Made by a program: the position numbers and the translations under genes. From Austropuccinia psidii (lineage: Eukaryota; Basidiomycota; Pucciniomycetes; Pucciniales; Sphaerophragmiaceae): a stretch of DNA of 64,000 nt. Positions 1-13,074 of this stretch are shown one piece after another. Within the stretch, counting starts at the first letter, position 1; every line of letters starts with the position of its first letter. Below the pieces are notes generated by a model. That model did not search any database. It saw only the letters and a program-made list of their open reading frames with translations, and was not told the DNA's origin. The DNA lies in assembly GCA_023105745.1 (NCBI GenBank), contig JALGQZ010000002.1:77045285-77109284 (forward strand). Reading direction: 5' to 3'.

Positions 1-2386
1 CTTCTGTTATACAGGAGTTACCAGCTGTATAACCTTTTCCTCTGTTTGGTTTTGTCTTCATAAGTTGTGCATCTTGAACTTTTGATAAATCAACTTGACC
101 ATTGCTCAATTGTGGTAAGTGGGAATAAGATTCCATGATGTCAAAAGTGGCATTGATATTTTCTATATCTTTTGAGGATTCAGAAAATATGGATGCCTTA
201 TCATCTGAATTGTCTTCAATTATGTCTTCTTTTTCAACATCTGGTTCCTTTTCAATGTCAATTTCATTGATTTTCCCCCTCTTTGGACATGTATTGGCTA
301 AATGGGTGGTGCTTTGGCAAATATGGCATTTTCTGACTGTATCTGCAGATTTATATTTAATATTACCAGAATTTTCTTTGGGGTTTTTGTCCACAGAATC
401 TTTCCAAGGTGTATTAAACCTTGTTTTGAGATTCACCCTACTAGAACCAATTTTGGTTCTGGTGGTTACTTCTTCTAGTATATTGATAATATCTTCTGCT
501 GAAGATTGTTTAGTAGTCCTGCTTTTGACAGCATGCTCTAAGTCACCTCCACATTGTCTCAGAATTTTTCTATGGATCATAAACTCTGACATGTCAGGAT
601 ATAATGCTGTTAATCTGTCCTTTTGTTGGCAAAACCATGGTAAAGCTCTGTCTTTATCAGCATTAAATTTGGCAGATTCAAAGGCTGTTTCAACTTTAAA
701 CCTCCAAGCATCATTTGCCCATTTGTTGATGATTTGGGTTTTCCACCAAGTCCAACTCTGGTGTCCATGTGCTTGTCTTATTTTGATGTACCATCTGTGA
801 GCTGATCTGGTAAACAAGGTGTTAAACCTGGCTGTTACCAATCTGTCTGGTAATTCAAAATCCTCTTTGATCATGTCAATACCTCTAATGAATTCCATAT
901 GGTCATACTCTCCTTCACCACTGAAGTGGGGCCATTCTTTAGGTTTTGGCACTTCCTTCAAGAGTGCTTGGCCCATTGATGGTTCCAAGTTATGAAAAGA
1001 AGTGGATAATTCATTTTTTAATTGGGAATTATCAGGATCAAATACTTGTGGATTTGAAATTCTTGTGCCCTCATTTTGATTTAGAGGTGTAGACATTCTT
1101 GGTAAGGTGTTCAGTATTTGTTCAATGTCATTCATTTTACTGTTGCTACACCTTTGGGAATTTCTGTATTCATGTTGGAAGCTTTGTATTAAATTTATTA
1201 CTTCAATTTTATACATGTCTTCTTTATGTGTAAGTTCTTGCCATAACTCTGTCTGTCTTGTATTATCAGCAGTGACTTGATTCAATTTCATTGATAATTT
1301 TGATACTTCTTCTTGTGAAGCATCAAAACACTTTTTCAAGGCAATGGTATATGTCTTTACTTCAGTAAATGAATTTGAAATGTCATCAAGGACTTTCTTG
1401 TTATCTGTCTTGATAATATTTATTGCTTGTTTAATTCTTGTTTCAATTATGTCATCAATATTGAATTTAGAATATTTATCTGTTAATTCTTTAATAATGG
1501 CAGATTACTCATTTATTTTATTGTTAGAAGAATTATCATTATTGGAATTTTTAATTGTTCTCAAAACTTTTTCAAAACACATAAGTGTTTCATTAATTTG
1601 GCACAGACTCAGGTTGTTTGTTTTAATGTTGTTACAAATGGTGTCATTTTTATCAGAAAGATGTTTTTTCACGTCATTTATACCATTATACAACTCTGGG
1701 ATGGAATCAAATATGTCAGAAGTCATTTCTGGAACCTTAATCTGGCTTCCTCCTTCTTCTGTAATTCCATCATGGTTCTGGCCATCTGAAATACATTTTC
1801 CATGGCATCCTGCTGAATCTTTGGGATTCTGTAGCCCTGGCTGTAAGGTTTTGGGGCTGGTGCCTTCCCTTTGCCCTTGTTTGGAGCTTGTGGCTGCTTT
1901 TTCACGTTGGAATTGCTGCTGCTGGCCACTGGGGCTGTTTTTGGCACTGGTTTGGGTGGTGGAGGGTTGTTTTTCCTCCATTCTAGTGTCAAAAGCATCA
2001 TGTTTTTCTTCTCCATCAATGGATGCCATCCATTGAGCAATTTGAAAGTGTTGGGATGGCCCAAGAATTTTCTTACTGTCAGGTAAGAATTCATGCAATT
2101 CTTCCACAGGTCTGCAAGGATCTGGTACTCTTTGAATTGAAGTGCATTGTTGTATGCACTGTGGCTGGCTTTGTATATGTCCACAGAGGCTTGTTGTGGC
2201 GGTGTCAGCTCTTTTTGAAGGTAAAATGGTATTATCAGCTTCAGAATGACCCATTTTAGTTGTTTGGAAGTCATCAACTGACCCTTTTCCTTCTGTACCT
2301 GGTTGGCCTCTGCCATAATCACGTCTATTACCTTTTTGGGAGCTGCTTGAGGGGTTGTAGCTGGCTCCTGACCTGGTTGAAGGCAT
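1..2386 (-). pseudogene. Gag-Pol, N-terminal part, one premature stop (family A left copy)
   Basis: The start codon at 2386 opens MPSTRSGASY. The frame stays open for 293 codons, then meets TAA at 1505-1507 where the right-hand copy has a lysine codon. Beyond this single stop the same frame reads on with no break that I found. It holds a coiled-coil-like stretch, the Gag core ([10 protein letters not shown], the HGHQSWTWW region, [16 protein letters not shown]) and a zinc knuckle CHICQSTTHLANTC (CX2CX4HX4C, near 290-340). It leaves the window at GKGYTAGNSC, just before the protease. The first ~220 codons overlap ORF-S in another frame. The start codon lies inside the intron predicted for ORF-S. 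Confidence 0.8.
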
Positions 2387-2634
2387 AATTATGGTTAAAA
2401 AAGGCTTAAAATAGTATTTTTACGTCAAAAACTTACTATTGGCCAAATTTTTAGCTTTCTGAAGGGTATTACTTATGTCCAAGTTAATCAATTCAGAAGA
2501 TATTGGTTCAGGCTGGTTATTTTGAGTCACAATAACAGTACTATTATGATCAGAATTAACAGTACTGGCAGGGATAATGCTGGTTACTGTTGAGGCTGTT
2601 TCAATGTTTTCTTGTCTTACCACGTTGTCAGACA
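1723..2634 (-). CDS. Spliced overlapping protein ORF-S (family A left copy)
   Basis: Model: exon 2437-2634 and exon 1723-2372, minus strand, with a 64-bp intron 2373-2436 (donor GTAAGT, acceptor CAACCAG). The upstream exon begins at a TTTTAG acceptor and starts NTG-TCT-GAC. Both exons are open, and the junction keeps phase 1, giving about 282 residues. The protein is in the +1 frame relative to Gag-Pol and ends in RFQK. It has an acidic/polar N-terminus, a helical middle (VDIYKAS, NSYLTVRKFLG, NGWHPL), a proline/lysine/glutamine-rich linker, and a C-terminal block YRIPKIQQDAMENVF. The same blocks occur in families B and D. Function is unknown. The upstream leader exon and true start codon are not identified. 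This copy of ORF-S is undamaged even though Gag-Pol has a stop. Confidence 0.72.
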
Positions 2635-2841
2635 CTAAAATTAATGAAAAAGCCAATTAATTAAGTAAAAAAAAGGTTATTTCAAAAAAGAAATAAAAAT
2701 ATAAGCCTCACTTATAATATGAAAAAAAAAGTTATTTTTTATGGATTTTTTGAATTATAAGTATTTTTTATATGTTTTTAAATTTCTCAATATAAGAAAA
2801 AAGATTTAAAAAGAGTAAAAAAAATATGTCACAGGTAAAAT

Positions 2842-2859
2842 ATCACGGCTGGGCCCCCA
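2842..2859 (-). other. Primer binding site (family A left copy)
   Basis: Two bases inside the LTR end, the minus strand reads TGGGGGCCCAGCCGTGAT. Its complement has the form of a tRNA 3' end: CCA, discriminator C, a 7-nt acceptor strand, a 5-nt T-stem strand, and the edge of the T loop. This is where reverse transcription would start. The matching tRNA was not identified. Confidence 0.8.
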
Positions 2860-2861
2860 AA

Positions 2862-4699
2862 TGTAAGGTGTGGATATGAAACTTTGATTAAAAATCAAGT
2901 ACTTTTCCTGTCCTCAAAATTTGTATAAGGTAAAAATCAATTAAAAATAGTATTAAATATTATTTTTAAGAGAAAACACGCCAATTTTATTGTTTATAAC
3001 TTTATTAGTATAAAACAATAATATTATAAAAATTTATTGTTTTACCAACAATAAAAATTTATCCAAAAAATACTCTACAAGAGATATTTTAGGGCTACAA
3101 AAGAAATTTCTTCAAGTGCAATTTCAATTGGAATTAATTGAGCAAAGAACTGCAAGCAATTAATTAAAGAAAAAATTCTTTAAAAAGAATATTAAAGAGA
3201 AAACACGCCCAAAAGTGACCAGAGTGAATTTGGAAACAAAGTGACAAAGTTAACAGTGATGAAAGATGCTTTAATTCACTTTTGGGGTGGTTCAGGGGTA
3301 AAAATGATTATAAGAGTTACAAACAATGATTATAATGATTTTTTCACGTGGTTAAAAGGATTAAAATGATTTAAAAGTGGTGGTTGGAATCTTTGATTGA
3401 TTGGTTTAACAGTTTTAAACTAATTAATAAAAGGAAAAGATTCTAACATGAAGAGAAAAGTGGGGCAAAGAAGACATTCTTTTATAGCCATCAATTCTCT
3501 TGCTCCAAAAGTAAAATTTACTCTTGTCAGTCGTGAAAAACAGTCTGACAACAGAAAAGCCAATTATGGCATCATTGAACCCTGGTTTAGACCAAAAAGG
3601 GCTGGTTTAAGCCATTTTTAGCCATTTTTAGCCATTTTAGACCCTTAAATCAGCCATTACTATAGCAATACCAGGCCTAGAGCCCTCAAAACACGTCAGA
3701 ATGTGTGTAAGAGGCGTAGAAACCAGTTAAAACTGTTTTTACTATGGCTGTTTTATCTTAAGGGTTGTTTTACCCTCTTGGCAACAGCTAAAACTACCCC
3801 AGTTGGTATCAAAACCTCATCATCAATTGAGTCCACAGACCCTGTAACTCAATTCCAGGCCAAAAGTGATGAACTTTTGCGTGAATTTTGACATCCCACG
3901 CCTGTCAGCAAGGATTTTGGGGGTCTAGCTCCCCCTTAGAGCTGGAGTTCCTTTTCCCCCCCAAATTTAATCTTTCCAATTTATTTTTCCTTTAATTCCT
4001 CATCATGTATTATACTTATAATTTACATATGTAATTCAATTCAATTGTACAGTACAATACAGTAATAATTGACACCTCATATGTAAATCAAAGCTCACTT
4101 ATGTAATACACGTGCACATTTTGACATTTCAATTGAATTCAATTGAAAATACTTCAATTCCTCATAACTTCTAAACTAAACACAACACCTCAATTTTAAC
4201 ACAAAAATTGATGGTTAACACCACATGTGGTGTGAATTAAATTAAGGTTTTGAGGATTTTCAACTTTTGTATTGAAAATACTAAAAACTTAATTTAAGCT
4301 TATTTAGAGTTGAGTTACAAGAATTTCACTCAGAGGTGACCCCACCTGATTTTTTATGAGGAATCCAATGGTGAAATAAATTTTATATGTTTATTTATTG
4401 GATAAAAAGTTATGATAAATTTTATTTAACTTTTTTCCAAATTTATTTATTTTTTCACAATTTTGTTAAAGTTTCATTTTTACTTAATTTTTTCAAGTAT
4501 AAATGTAATTTTATATTTACAAAATTTAATGTATTTTTTATTTTTAAATTATAATTAATTTTTTATTTTTAATATAATTTTATATTTATATTTTGATTTT
4601 TATTTCAATAATATAAATAAATTTATTTTATTTATATTAATATGTTATTTTTTATATTTGTGGTCTTTTGGGTATATGAAATTACCTCTAAGGCTCACA
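2862..4699 (-). repeat. 5' LTR of family A left copy (1838 bp)
   Basis: On the minus strand it runs TGTGAGCCTTAGAGG ... CACCTTACA, with TG/CA ends. It aligns along its whole length with 59131-60956 of the right copy. It contains a TATA box at 3479-3486 and, near its 3' end, a stem-loop at 3034-3057. Confidence 0.9.
3479..3486 (-). promoter_or_regulatory. TATA box in family A LTR
   Basis: TATAAAAG on the minus strand, in the middle of the LTR and at the same place as in the right-hand copy (60333-60340). It probably drives transcription of the element towards position 1. No transcript start can be fixed from sequence alone. Confidence 0.5.
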
Positions 4700-4980
4700 A
4701 TTGTGGTGTTCAGGAGTCCACCAGTTTCAAGAGGGGGATACTGTAACAACCACTATTCAGGGGTAAGGGCATTCAATCTTACACCCAATCAAACACATCA
4801 AACCAGAAAATCCATTGTTTTTATTGGTAATCAGTTTCATAAAATCTTCTTGCTGAAACCTGCATACAGCTTGGTTCACCAATATAGCCTGTCAACTCTT
4901 GTACAGGTTGATTTCACCCAATACAGTTTGGATTCACCATTCTGAAACTGTATTATAGCTCAATACTACCACACCTCTTA
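4700..4980 (+). repeat. Family C element: 3' internal end and first part of its 3' LTR
   Basis: 4700-4741 is the last internal stretch of a family C element with its purine-rich tract (AAGAGGGGGATAC). The LTR begins at 4742 with TGTAACAACC. The same junction is seen at 58417. The LTR continues at 15984 after an 11 kb interruption by the family B element; 4976-4980 (tctta) is the target duplication of that insertion. Everything of element C to the left has been displaced by the family A insertion. Confidence 0.85.
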
Positions 4981-7171
4981 TGTAAGGTTTGTCTATGAAA
5001 CTCTTGATAATAGTAACAATATCAAGAGTACTATGACTGTCCTCAGTAGAAAAATATAATATAATGAAATATTATAACCACAAATTTAAATATAATTATT
5101 AAAAATAATTATATAAAAAAATAAATTTAATTATTATTATAATAATATAATAATAAAAAAAAATATAATAATTATAATAAATTATAATTATTCTATTATT
5201 GTTATAGTCACTGACAGTTATAACAATAAGAAGTGTAAAGCTCTTAATGAGACAATTACACGTGGAAAATATAAATATTTAACCACTTATAAATAATATA
5301 AATATTATTTATAAAAATAATTAAACACACACTGTGCAGAAATAATTCTTTATAGAATAAAATTCTATATAAAAAAACTAATAATAGATAAAAAAAATAT
5401 AGAACTTTAAAGAAAACTTACTTATAATATTTATTTAATACAACAAGTTATAAAACAACAGTTATTATATTAAATAATGATTATAAGTTAAAAACACGCC
5501 AAAAATCAATAAAATCAAAGATAAAACAACTTTTTATACTAAAATTTATGATTAAAGAGTTTTTGAGAGGAATTTGTGGATTTTAAAAGATATTTAAGAT
5601 GAAAATTTTATATAATAAAAGTTATTATAGATGATTACAACAATAATCTGAATTATATGACTTCAATTCTTTAATTTAATAAATAAAGAATAAAAATAAC
5701 TTAAGAATTACTTTTAATAATAAGATTTTATATTTAATAAAACTTTACCTGTTTAAATGTCTAATATGATTGGATTGATTATGAATGATGGATAAAAACA
5801 GTGATGAAAAGACTCTTTTTATGTCTACAGAGCAGCTCTCATGATTCATAATGGATGTAGAGGGCGTGCTCAGGTCAAAACTGAAAAACCATGCTTAAAA
5901 ATTAAGTTCTTAACTTAAGGCAACTTATTTTTACTTCCAATTTAAAGTTATCAGTGTTATTCTTAACTCCAAGTAGCTTTAATCCTCATTTAGTTTAATT
6001 ATTTTAAGTTTTAATATAAAATAAGTTTATTTATATTAAAGTTCATCACATGAACAACATAAAATCAGAGTTTCAAGCAGAAATCTCTTAAACTGAATTT
6101 TTAATTAATTTTTAAAGAAATCATAATTTTCTTTAAGCTTAATTAAAAAAGTAATTTTCCAGGCTAATTACCCAGGAAACCTATTAATAAAAGATACTTA
6201 AAATTTAATTTATATATTGATAATATTAAATTCTAAGCTGTGTGAAATTTTCAAGCAAATCCATTAAGATTTGGATTTTTAATGAATTTTTGAAGTTATT
6301 ACTATTTTTCCACGTAAAATAGCAATACACACAAAACCTTAAGTTTTGATAAGGTTTTGATGATTGAAACCTTAAAGTTTTAAGCTTATTTAAGCTTTTT
6401 AAGCTTGATTAAGCTTTGACAGTTCTTAAAACCTTGATTCCAAGCCTGCTTATTGGGATTTACCCTCTTGGCAGCTTGAAATTCCTGTCCAATTTAGGAT
6501 AAAACCAGTTTAAACCTTAAGGTTGGATCAAAGTCTAATCTTAAAGTTTAAATAAGGTTGAAAATCCTCCAATACAGGTGGACAACCTTAATTGAATCCT
6601 TGCAGATCCAAAAAGTTGGGTACCCCAGCTCTATTTGGTCTTTTTCCTTTGTCCCACCTTTTTGCGTGGATTTTGCCCTTTTATTTATTTAAAGCCATAC
6701 TATGGCCTTAAACCCTTTTAAATTGAGCTCACGCAGGATTTACATTCTGTATGGCAAATCCTTAGCCAATTCAGTAAATATACACCACACCTCAATTTTA
6801 ACTAAAATTTTGGTAAAGTTGCATAAACCTTATGTAACTTTAAATTTAAGCTTAATTAAGCTTAAATTTAACAATTTTAAAAAAATGTTAAAAAGTTACA
6901 TTAGTACTGTGAGATTCTTAAATCTTCTAATAACACAAGAAATAAGTGTTTTTGGGTATAACACCCTATGGGTGTACCCTAGGTTATTTTTGGTGTAGAA
7001 TCCAAAAATGACATAATAATTATAACTTTGTTTATCCAAAAAAAAGTTATACTTATTTTTTATTATTTTTTATTTTAAATTCAACTAAAAAGTCTGTTTA
7101 AGACAAATTTAATTGTTTATAAAATCATTTGTGGCCTTATGGGTATGTTAAACATACCTCACAGGCTCACA
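4981..7171 (-). repeat. 3' LTR of family B element (2191 bp)
   Basis: Minus strand TGTGAGCCTGTGAGG ... AAACCTTACA. It is nearly identical to 13791-15983. It is very AT-rich. It includes an 11-bp perfect stem (5196-5206 with 5219-5229) close to the 3' end and a weak TATA-like CATAAAAAGAG near 5815-5824. Confidence 0.95.
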
Positions 7172-7183
7172 TTCCCTACCACC
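7172..7183 (-). other. Polypurine tract of family B element
   Basis: GGTGGTAGGGAA lies directly against the 3' LTR and is preceded by a T run. The same 12 bases stand at the same place in family D (50755-50766). This would be the primer for plus-strand DNA synthesis. Confidence 0.8.
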
Positions 7184-7305
7184 AAAAAAAATTGTACCAC
7201 AATTTTCCTTTAGTGTACCCCCAAGTTATTTGGGGGGGGGTATAATCCACTGTCCAACCTCTCTACTTATACTGTTCAAGTATGTAAAGCACACAATTCA
7301 AACTT

Positions 7306-10300
7306 TTATTGAGGAATTGGTCTTCTCTCATGTCTGAATCTTCTGAGAAACTTTTGGGAATCAGGTATCTTACTTTCTTCAACCCACTCATCTTCATGTT
7401 GTGGATTTCTGTACCTGACTAAGTATTCTCTTTCATTTTTACCCCTAAGTCTTCTTTCTTTTAAGACTTTCAGTACTTTCTTTTCCTCACTTGGTTCAAG
7501 TGGGGGTACTTCTAAGGGTGTTTCATTTCTCAAAGGAAATAATTCCTTATCACTTGATGTGTAATGCTTTACAAGACTGACAGGGAAAGTTGGGTGTTTG
7601 TTTCCTAACTCTCCTGACAGTTCTACTTGTACTGCATTTGTCCCATGGAGGGCTTTAATAATAAATGGTCCTGCAAAGGAATCTTTCAATTTCTTTGGAC
7701 CTTTAATATTATTAAAGTTCAAGGTTGAAACTAGTATTAAGTCCCCTACTTTGAATTCTGGTGTCTTATGACTTTTATCCCATTTCTGCTTAGCATATTC
7801 AAAGGCATCATTCATGCTTTGATTTGCATGATGTCTCACTTTATCAAGCAGCAGCTTAAAGCTTGAAGCAGTTGGATGAATGTCAACCAAATCTTTTTTC
7901 AAAGTATCAACTGGAAGTTTGGGGTTCCATCCTTTTTCCAACATTGCAGGAGTCTTGCCTGTTGAAGCATGGATGGAGGTCTTGTAGGCTAATTCCAATG
8001 CTGGTATAAGAGTACACCAATCATGGGTAAAGCCATCAGAATCTTTAAACTCCAGGCCATAAGCACAAAATCTTCTGATCATGTCCTCAAGGGTTTGAAT
8101 CATTCTTTCTGCCAGTCCATCTGTTTGTGGATGGTAGGCTGTTGAAAATGATAATTTTGTACCCAAAAGCTTATGTAGATTAGTCCATAAGGCTGATGTG
8201 AATTTTGGGTCTCTATCACTAATGATATTTTTAAAGAGACCAGTATGGGATATGACTCTGTTCCAAATTAGAAGAGCTGTATCCATAGCTGTGTCATCTT
8301 TATGGCATGGTAAAAAGATTGGTGTTTTGCTATATCTGTCCACAATAACAAGACATGCATTGTAACTTTTATCACCTCCAGGTGGTAAAGCAGTTACCCA
8401 ATCCATGTGAACCACTTCCCACGGGGTACTTGGTTCTTGAATATGGATCATTAAACCAAACCTTTTACCAGTAGCTTTATTGGCTTTCTGGCATCTATCA
8501 CAACTATGACAGTACTCAATGACATCTTTTCTCCAAGATGGCCACCAGGCACATGTCTTAATTCTTTCCATTGTTCTGTCTTCAGACAGATGTCCAGAAT
8601 AAATGTTATCATGGCATTCTAGTAGTATTGTGTTAATCAACATTCTACTACATAGGACCATGACACATGTGTGTTTAGATCTATGATATAGTATACCATC
8701 AAACAAATGAAATCTTCCATTATCATAAGATGTTTTCCAAATATCATCCAGAGAATTAGCCAAGGCTACATCTTTACAATCTTTGTCAAGTAGAGCAGTA
8801 AGAATATGACAATTCTTATCTTGCTTGTAGCTTTCTCTAACCTCTTCAAAGAATTCTGTTCCAACATCTGTGATATTAATTCCTTCAATTGGGATTTGAA
8901 GTTCTGCACTTGTAGGAACATAGGCAGGATTATCAGGTGTATTGGGTAATGCCCATCTACTTAAGCCATCAGCATTCTTATGAATATTTCCAGCTTTATG
9001 TACTATGGTCATATTGCCTCTATACTCCTGTATAGCAATCTGCCATCTTAAAATGTGTCTGTTTGGAGTCTTCATGTTAAGAAGTGATTTTACTGCATTA
9101 CAATCAGTAATTACTTCAAACACACTACCATCAAGATAATAATGAAGTTTTTCCAGAGCCCAAACAAGGCAAAGGCACTCCATTTGGCTAGCTCCATATC
9201 TTGCCTCAGTAGGTTTAATTTGTCTTGAAATAAAACAAACTGGACCTTCATAAGGTTTGTCATTGACAATTTGAACTTGATGAAGAGCAGCTCCTAAACC
9301 ATCACCACATGCATCAATATACAGCTTAAAAGGAAGTTTCCAGTCTGGCATCAATAATAATGGTGCATTGGTCAAGGCATACTTGATTTTATCATATGCT
9401 TGAATTCTCTCCTGTGTCATTTCAAAAACAGTCTGTTGATCACAAATTCTGTATAATGATCTGGCATGGATTGCAAAATCTTTAAGGTGTTGCCTGTAAT
9501 AACTGGCAAATCCTAAGAAAGACATCATCTCTTTTTTGTTCTGGGGCATTTGTTTCAGTAAAGCTGCAGCCACTTTGTTTTTGTCAACACCAAGGCTTAG
9601 TCCTGATACTACATGTCCCAGAGCTTTCAGCTCATGAAACCCAAAATTACATTTTTTAAGAGAAATTTTCATGTTCACTTGTAGAATTTTCTTAAGTACT
9701 AATGAAAGTCTCTCTAAATGTGATTGCCAGGTTTCTGAACAAATGATAATGTCATCAATATAAATGATTAACCATCCCTCTGATAATTCATGTGGGAATA
9801 TGGTATTCATCATTCTTTGATAATGAGAGGGTGCATTTTTAATACCAAAAGGCATCCTCAAATATTCATAAATACCACAATGAGCTATTATTCTCAATAA
9901 TTTCCTTGCATGAGGTGTTAAAACATTCTGATGGAAGCCTTTAAGAGCATCCATGGAAGTAATAAACTTTGCTTTGGATAACTGAGTCAAAGTCTCATGG
10001 ATTCTAGGGATTGGATACCTGTCTGGAATAGTATAGGTGTTCAATGCCCTAAAATCTCCAACCATCCTTGACTTATCATTATGCCAAGTAATGATTACTG
10101 GAGTTGTGACTTCCACTTCCTCATTGTGTCCAACTTTTCTAAGAACTCCCAGTTTCATTAGTTCATGAATATGACTTTCTAATGCTTCTCTAGCCCTAGG
10201 GCTAGCTGGGTAAGCTGGTCTTCTTAATAGTGGGGGATAAGGTCTCTCCACGTTAAGCATGATATCCACTTCATGGCCTTTTATAGCCCCAAGTGGTTCA

Positions 10301-13074
10301 TCATCAGAAGCAAAGGCTTTTTGAAATTGAAATAAAATTTCAATAAGTTCTTCCTTCATTTCTGGTGTTAATTCAGGACTAATTTGTGCTTCACTTGATT
10401 GATCTGACACAAATTTTTCTTTATTAACATTTTTCACTTGTTGAATGACAGTAATTTCTTTTCTTTCTGGAGAAAAAGCAAATTTTTGCCTTTTATTTTC
10501 CCCTATAGTGAAATATCTGTCCTTATAATTATTAATATCAATACCATAGATATTGAGATAATCATTCCCAAGTAGAAAGTGTTGTGAAGTACAATTATTC
10601 ATAACAACAAATTCAGCTTTCAATCTCATACTTCCTGCAGGGTGAGGAAATATTATTGTAGCTTCAAATATACCCAAAGGATGCATATTCTGGCTAGCAC
10701 TGCTGAATTTCACACCTTCAATTGGCATCAACTTGTTTTGCCAATTGGTATAAATTTTGTCAAGATAATCTTTCCCAACACAAGTGCAAAAAGCACCTGA
10801 GTCAAGATGTATCTTGGCTTCTGTGTTATTTATCACAATATTAGTGATACAAGATGACCCAGCTGTATAACCTTTACCTCTGGCAGGTTTGGTTTTCTGC
10901 ATTCTGGCATCTTGCACATGTATGAGATCCATACATTCATCACTGTACTGTGGTAAGTGAGTGTGTACCTCAGTGACCTCAAAAGAAACATTAATATTCT
11001 CTATACTAAGTTCTTCTGATGTTTCTTCTTCTTCTGAAGGTTCAGAATCACTTTCATGTAAAGCTACCTCAGTTTCTTTTGTGTCTTCCGCTTTTTCTAC
11101 ACTTATCTCATTGACTCTTGTCTTTTTTGGACAAGTGTTTGCTAAATGAGATGTGCTTCCACATTTATGACATTTCAAAGGAGGTCTGTCATGTGGTTTA
11201 TTTGGTTTTGAAATTGGTTTCCCACTAGTCTTGTTGTCTATTGGGGGTTTATACCAATTTCTTCCAATTTTTGTTCTAGTAGTGATATCCTCCATAGCAT
11301 TGATATAATCTTCTGTAGAGCAAGGCTCAATACATCTGCTTCTTATAGCATGCTCAAGGTCACCACCACACTTTCTTAATATCCTTTTATGTACCATTGG
11401 CTCAGACATATCAGGATGAAGGGCAGTTAATCTGTCCTTCTGTTTAAGAAACCAAGTCATGGGCCTGTCCCTCTCAATATTAAAAATGGCTTCCTCAAAA
11501 GAATTTTCCATTCTAAATCTCCAGGAATCATTTGCCCATTTGGAAATAACTTGTTCTTTCCACCAAGGCCAGGAATGTTTTCCATGGTCTTGTCTCATCT
11601 TATAATACCATTTCTTAGCTGATTTGGTAAATAATGAGTGTAATCTGGCACTTATGTATTCATCTGGTATGTTAAAGTCTTCTTTGAACATATCAATTGT
11701 TTTCATAAATTCCATATGATTATATTCTCCTTCACCACTGAAGGTTGGCCATTCCTCTAATCTTGGAATGTCTTTGTAATTGCAAGCAGTTTCCACATCA
11801 TTACTTGAAATTGTATGATGTAAATCATTATTCAAGTTAAGATCATTTCTGTCAAGAAATGGTGTGGATTGCCTTGGCAATTCATTTTTTAGTGATATAT
11901 TATTAATACTTGATTGAATATCTTCTTTCAATTCAAGTCTTGCTTTATCACTTTTTTCCAATTGTTCTTGAAAAAGAGCTGCATTGTGGCCAGTTGAATT
12001 TTCCAAGTTTTGAACTTGTATTTTCAATTCTCTTAACTGTCCAGTTATAAAAGAAATTGAATTCTCATCTGGTTGATTTAGTAAGGTAACTTTATGCTCA
12101 AGTCTTTCACAAATTTGCGTCAAAGACAAAATATTTGCCTTATTAACATTTTCAAGGCCAATAATGGTTTTTTGTTGGTCTTTAACTTGTACTATCTCAT
12201 TGCCCAGCTTTTGTTGGACATGATCAAATGCTTTAAATTTTGCCATAATTTCTTTATTACAAGATTCAAAGTAAGTTACAAGCTTTACAGGGTCTATTTC
12301 TTTGGAAAGGATTGGTTCAATCTTTCCTCCTCCTTGTTTTTGAATTCCATCAAAGTTCTTGCCATATTGAACACATTGTCCATGGCTGTCTTTTCCTTCT
12401 TTGGAATTCTGTAATTCTGAGGGTAGGGCTTGTTCCACTTGGGCTTTGCCTTTCCCTTTGCCTTTTGCTTGCCCTTCTGGTTGGTCTTTGGGGCTTGCTT
12501 GGGCTTGTTTGGCACTTGTTGAGGCGGATTTTTGCTGGTGGATGCTTGAGGAGCTTCCACTTGGCTGTTGTCCTTGCCCTGGGCCAACTTCTTCTTCTGG
12601 TCTTCTGATAACATGCTTTGGTTTTTCAACCAAGCTTTTATCTGTTGGACTTGTCCTTTGACAGACATTGGTGTCCAACCCAATAGAAGATCTTCTGTCT
12701 TTTCTGGCCCCATGAACTTCTTCACTTGAAGATAAGAGTTCATGGTGCCTATCCAAAGACTTGGAAGGAGTTCCCACTCTTGTTGTTTTGACGCCAGGAA
12801 CCAGTTTTTCCATTGGGATTGATAAATTTCCACAGTTGCCTGTTGGAAATGGTTCAGGTCTAACAGCAATAGCAGTTATGTCAGCTTCTGGACTCTCAAT
12901 AAGAGGTTCAAAGGTGCTGGCTAACCTTTGGGAACTGGTGGAAGTTCTGGCATCCTCCATTTGTGCCTCTCCTCTGGGAGGACATTCTTGCCTTTTGGAT
13001 TTATGGCTGGAATGTCCTGGTCCAGATCCATTTGATTGGATGGAGTAGTTGCTTCCACTTCTAGTAGGAGTCAT
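7306..13074 (-). CDS. Gag-Pol polyprotein with chromodomain, intact, 1922 aa (family B)
   Basis: A single open frame makes the capsid and replication enzymes of the element. Residues 1-260 overlap ORF-S; 260-410 are coiled-coil-like; the Gag core is about 440-610; the zinc knuckle is C635, C638, H643, C648. The protease has D758-S-G. Reverse transcriptase carries YIDD at 1105-1108. RNase H has D1254, E1299 and D1324. Integrase has a zinc finger ending C1525-X2-C1528 and the triad D1558, D1620, E1656 (D-35-E spacing). A chromodomain-like tail at about 1863-1912 (EYLVRYRNP...DEW) should direct integration to marked chromatin. No frameshift separates Gag from Pol. The start codon is conserved (M-T-P-T-R-S-G) but lies inside the predicted ORF-S intron, so unspliced RNA must be the template. 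CpG is nearly absent. Confidence 0.95.
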   Translation of the reverse strand: MTPTRSGSNYSIQSNGSGPGHSSHKSKRQECPPRGEAQMEDARTSTSSQRLASTFEPLIESPEADITAIAVRPEPFPTGNCGNLSIPMEKLVPGVKTTRVGTPSKSLDRHHELLSSSEEVHGARKDRRSSIGLDTNVCQRTSPTDKSLVEKPKHVIRRPEEEVGPGQGQQPSGSSSSIHQQKSASTSAKQAQASPKDQPEGQAKGKGKGKAQVEQALPSELQNSKEGKDSHGQCVQYGKNFDGIQKQGGGKIEPILSKEIDPVKLVTYFESCNKEIMAKFKAFDHVQQKLGNEIVQVKDQQKTIIGLENVNKANILSLTQICERLEHKVTLLNQPDENSISFITGQLRELKIQVQNLENSTGHNAALFQEQLEKSDKARLELKEDIQSSINNISLKNELPRQSTPFLDRNDLNLNNDLHHTISSNDVETACNYKDIPRLEEWPTFSGEGEYNHMEFMKTIDMFKEDFNIPDEYISARLHSLFTKSAKKWYYKMRQDHGKHSWPWWKEQVISKWANDSWRFRMENSFEEAIFNIERDRPMTWFLKQKDRLTALHPDMSEPMVHKRILRKCGGDLEHAIRSRCIEPCSTEDYINAMEDITTRTKIGRNWYKPPIDNKTSGKPISKPNKPHDRPPLKCHKCGSTSHLANTCPKKTRVNEISVEKAEDTKETEVALHESDSEPSEEEETSEELSIENINVSFEVTEVHTHLPQYSDECMDLIHVQDARMQKTKPARGKGYTAGSSCITNIVINNTEAKIHLDSGAFCTCVGKDYLDKIYTNWQNKLMPIEGVKFSSASQNMHPLGIFEATIIFPHPAGSMRLKAEFVVMNNCTSQHFLLGNDYLNIYGIDINNYKDRYFTIGENKRQKFAFSPERKEITVIQQVKNVNKEKFVSDQSSEAQISPELTPEMKEELIEILFQFQKAFASDDEPLGAIKGHEVDIMLNVERPYPPLLRRPAYPASPRAREALESHIHELMKLGVLRKVGHNEEVEVTTPVIITWHNDKSRMVGDFRALNTYTIPDRYPIPRIHETLTQLSKAKFITSMDALKGFHQNVLTPHARKLLRIIAHCGIYEYLRMPFGIKNAPSHYQRMMNTIFPHELSEGWLIIYIDDIIICSETWQSHLERLSLVLKKILQVNMKISLKKCNFGFHELKALGHVVSGLSLGVDKNKVAAALLKQMPQNKKEMMSFLGFASYYRQHLKDFAIHARSLYRICDQQTVFEMTQERIQAYDKIKYALTNAPLLLMPDWKLPFKLYIDACGDGLGAALHQVQIVNDKPYEGPVCFISRQIKPTEARYGASQMECLCLVWALEKLHYYLDGSVFEVITDCNAVKSLLNMKTPNRHILRWQIAIQEYRGNMTIVHKAGNIHKNADGLSRWALPNTPDNPAYVPTSAELQIPIEGINITDVGTEFFEEVRESYKQDKNCHILTALLDKDCKDVALANSLDDIWKTSYDNGRFHLFDGILYHRSKHTCVMVLCSRMLINTILLECHDNIYSGHLSEDRTMERIKTCAWWPSWRKDVIEYCHSCDRCQKANKATGKRFGLMIHIQEPSTPWEVVHMDWVTALPPGGDKSYNACLVIVDRYSKTPIFLPCHKDDTAMDTALLIWNRVISHTGLFKNIISDRDPKFTSALWTNLHKLLGTKLSFSTAYHPQTDGLAERMIQTLEDMIRRFCAYGLEFKDSDGFTHDWCTLIPALELAYKTSIHASTGKTPAMLEKGWNPKLPVDTLKKDLVDIHPTASSFKLLLDKVRHHANQSMNDAFEYAKQKWDKSHKTPEFKVGDLILVSTLNFNNIKGPKKLKDSFAGPFIIKALHGTNAVQVELSGELGNKHPTFPVSLVKHYTSSDKELFPLRNETPLEVPPLEPSEEKKVLKVLKERRLRGKNEREYLVRYRNPQHEDEWVEESKIPDSQKFLRRFRHERRPIPQ

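Larger units (their letters stand above)
1..4699 (-). mobile_element. Ty3/Gypsy LTR retrotransposon, family A (left copy, cut by window edge)
   Basis: This is the 5' part of an element read on the minus strand: 5' LTR (2862-4699), primer binding site, leader, the spliced ORF-S exons, and the Gag part of Gag-Pol running off at position 1 just before the protease. It is the same family as the plus-strand element at 59131-64000, with the same exon layout and closely similar proteins. It sits directly against position 4700, which is the 3' end of a family C element, so it inserted into that older element. The second LTR and the target duplication lie outside the window. The 5 bp beyond the LTR end are attgt. 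Confidence 0.9.

Noticed and set aside
1344..2036. 230-codon plus-strand frame opposite the family A gag
   Set aside because: Mirror reading of the minus-strand Gag-Pol/ORF-S region; composition rich in Phe, Leu and Ser as expected for an antisense shadow.
6702..6998. 98-codon frame repeated identically at 15514-15810
   Set aside because: It lies antisense inside the two family B LTRs and is identical only because the LTRs are; no family resemblance and no counterpart in other LTRs.
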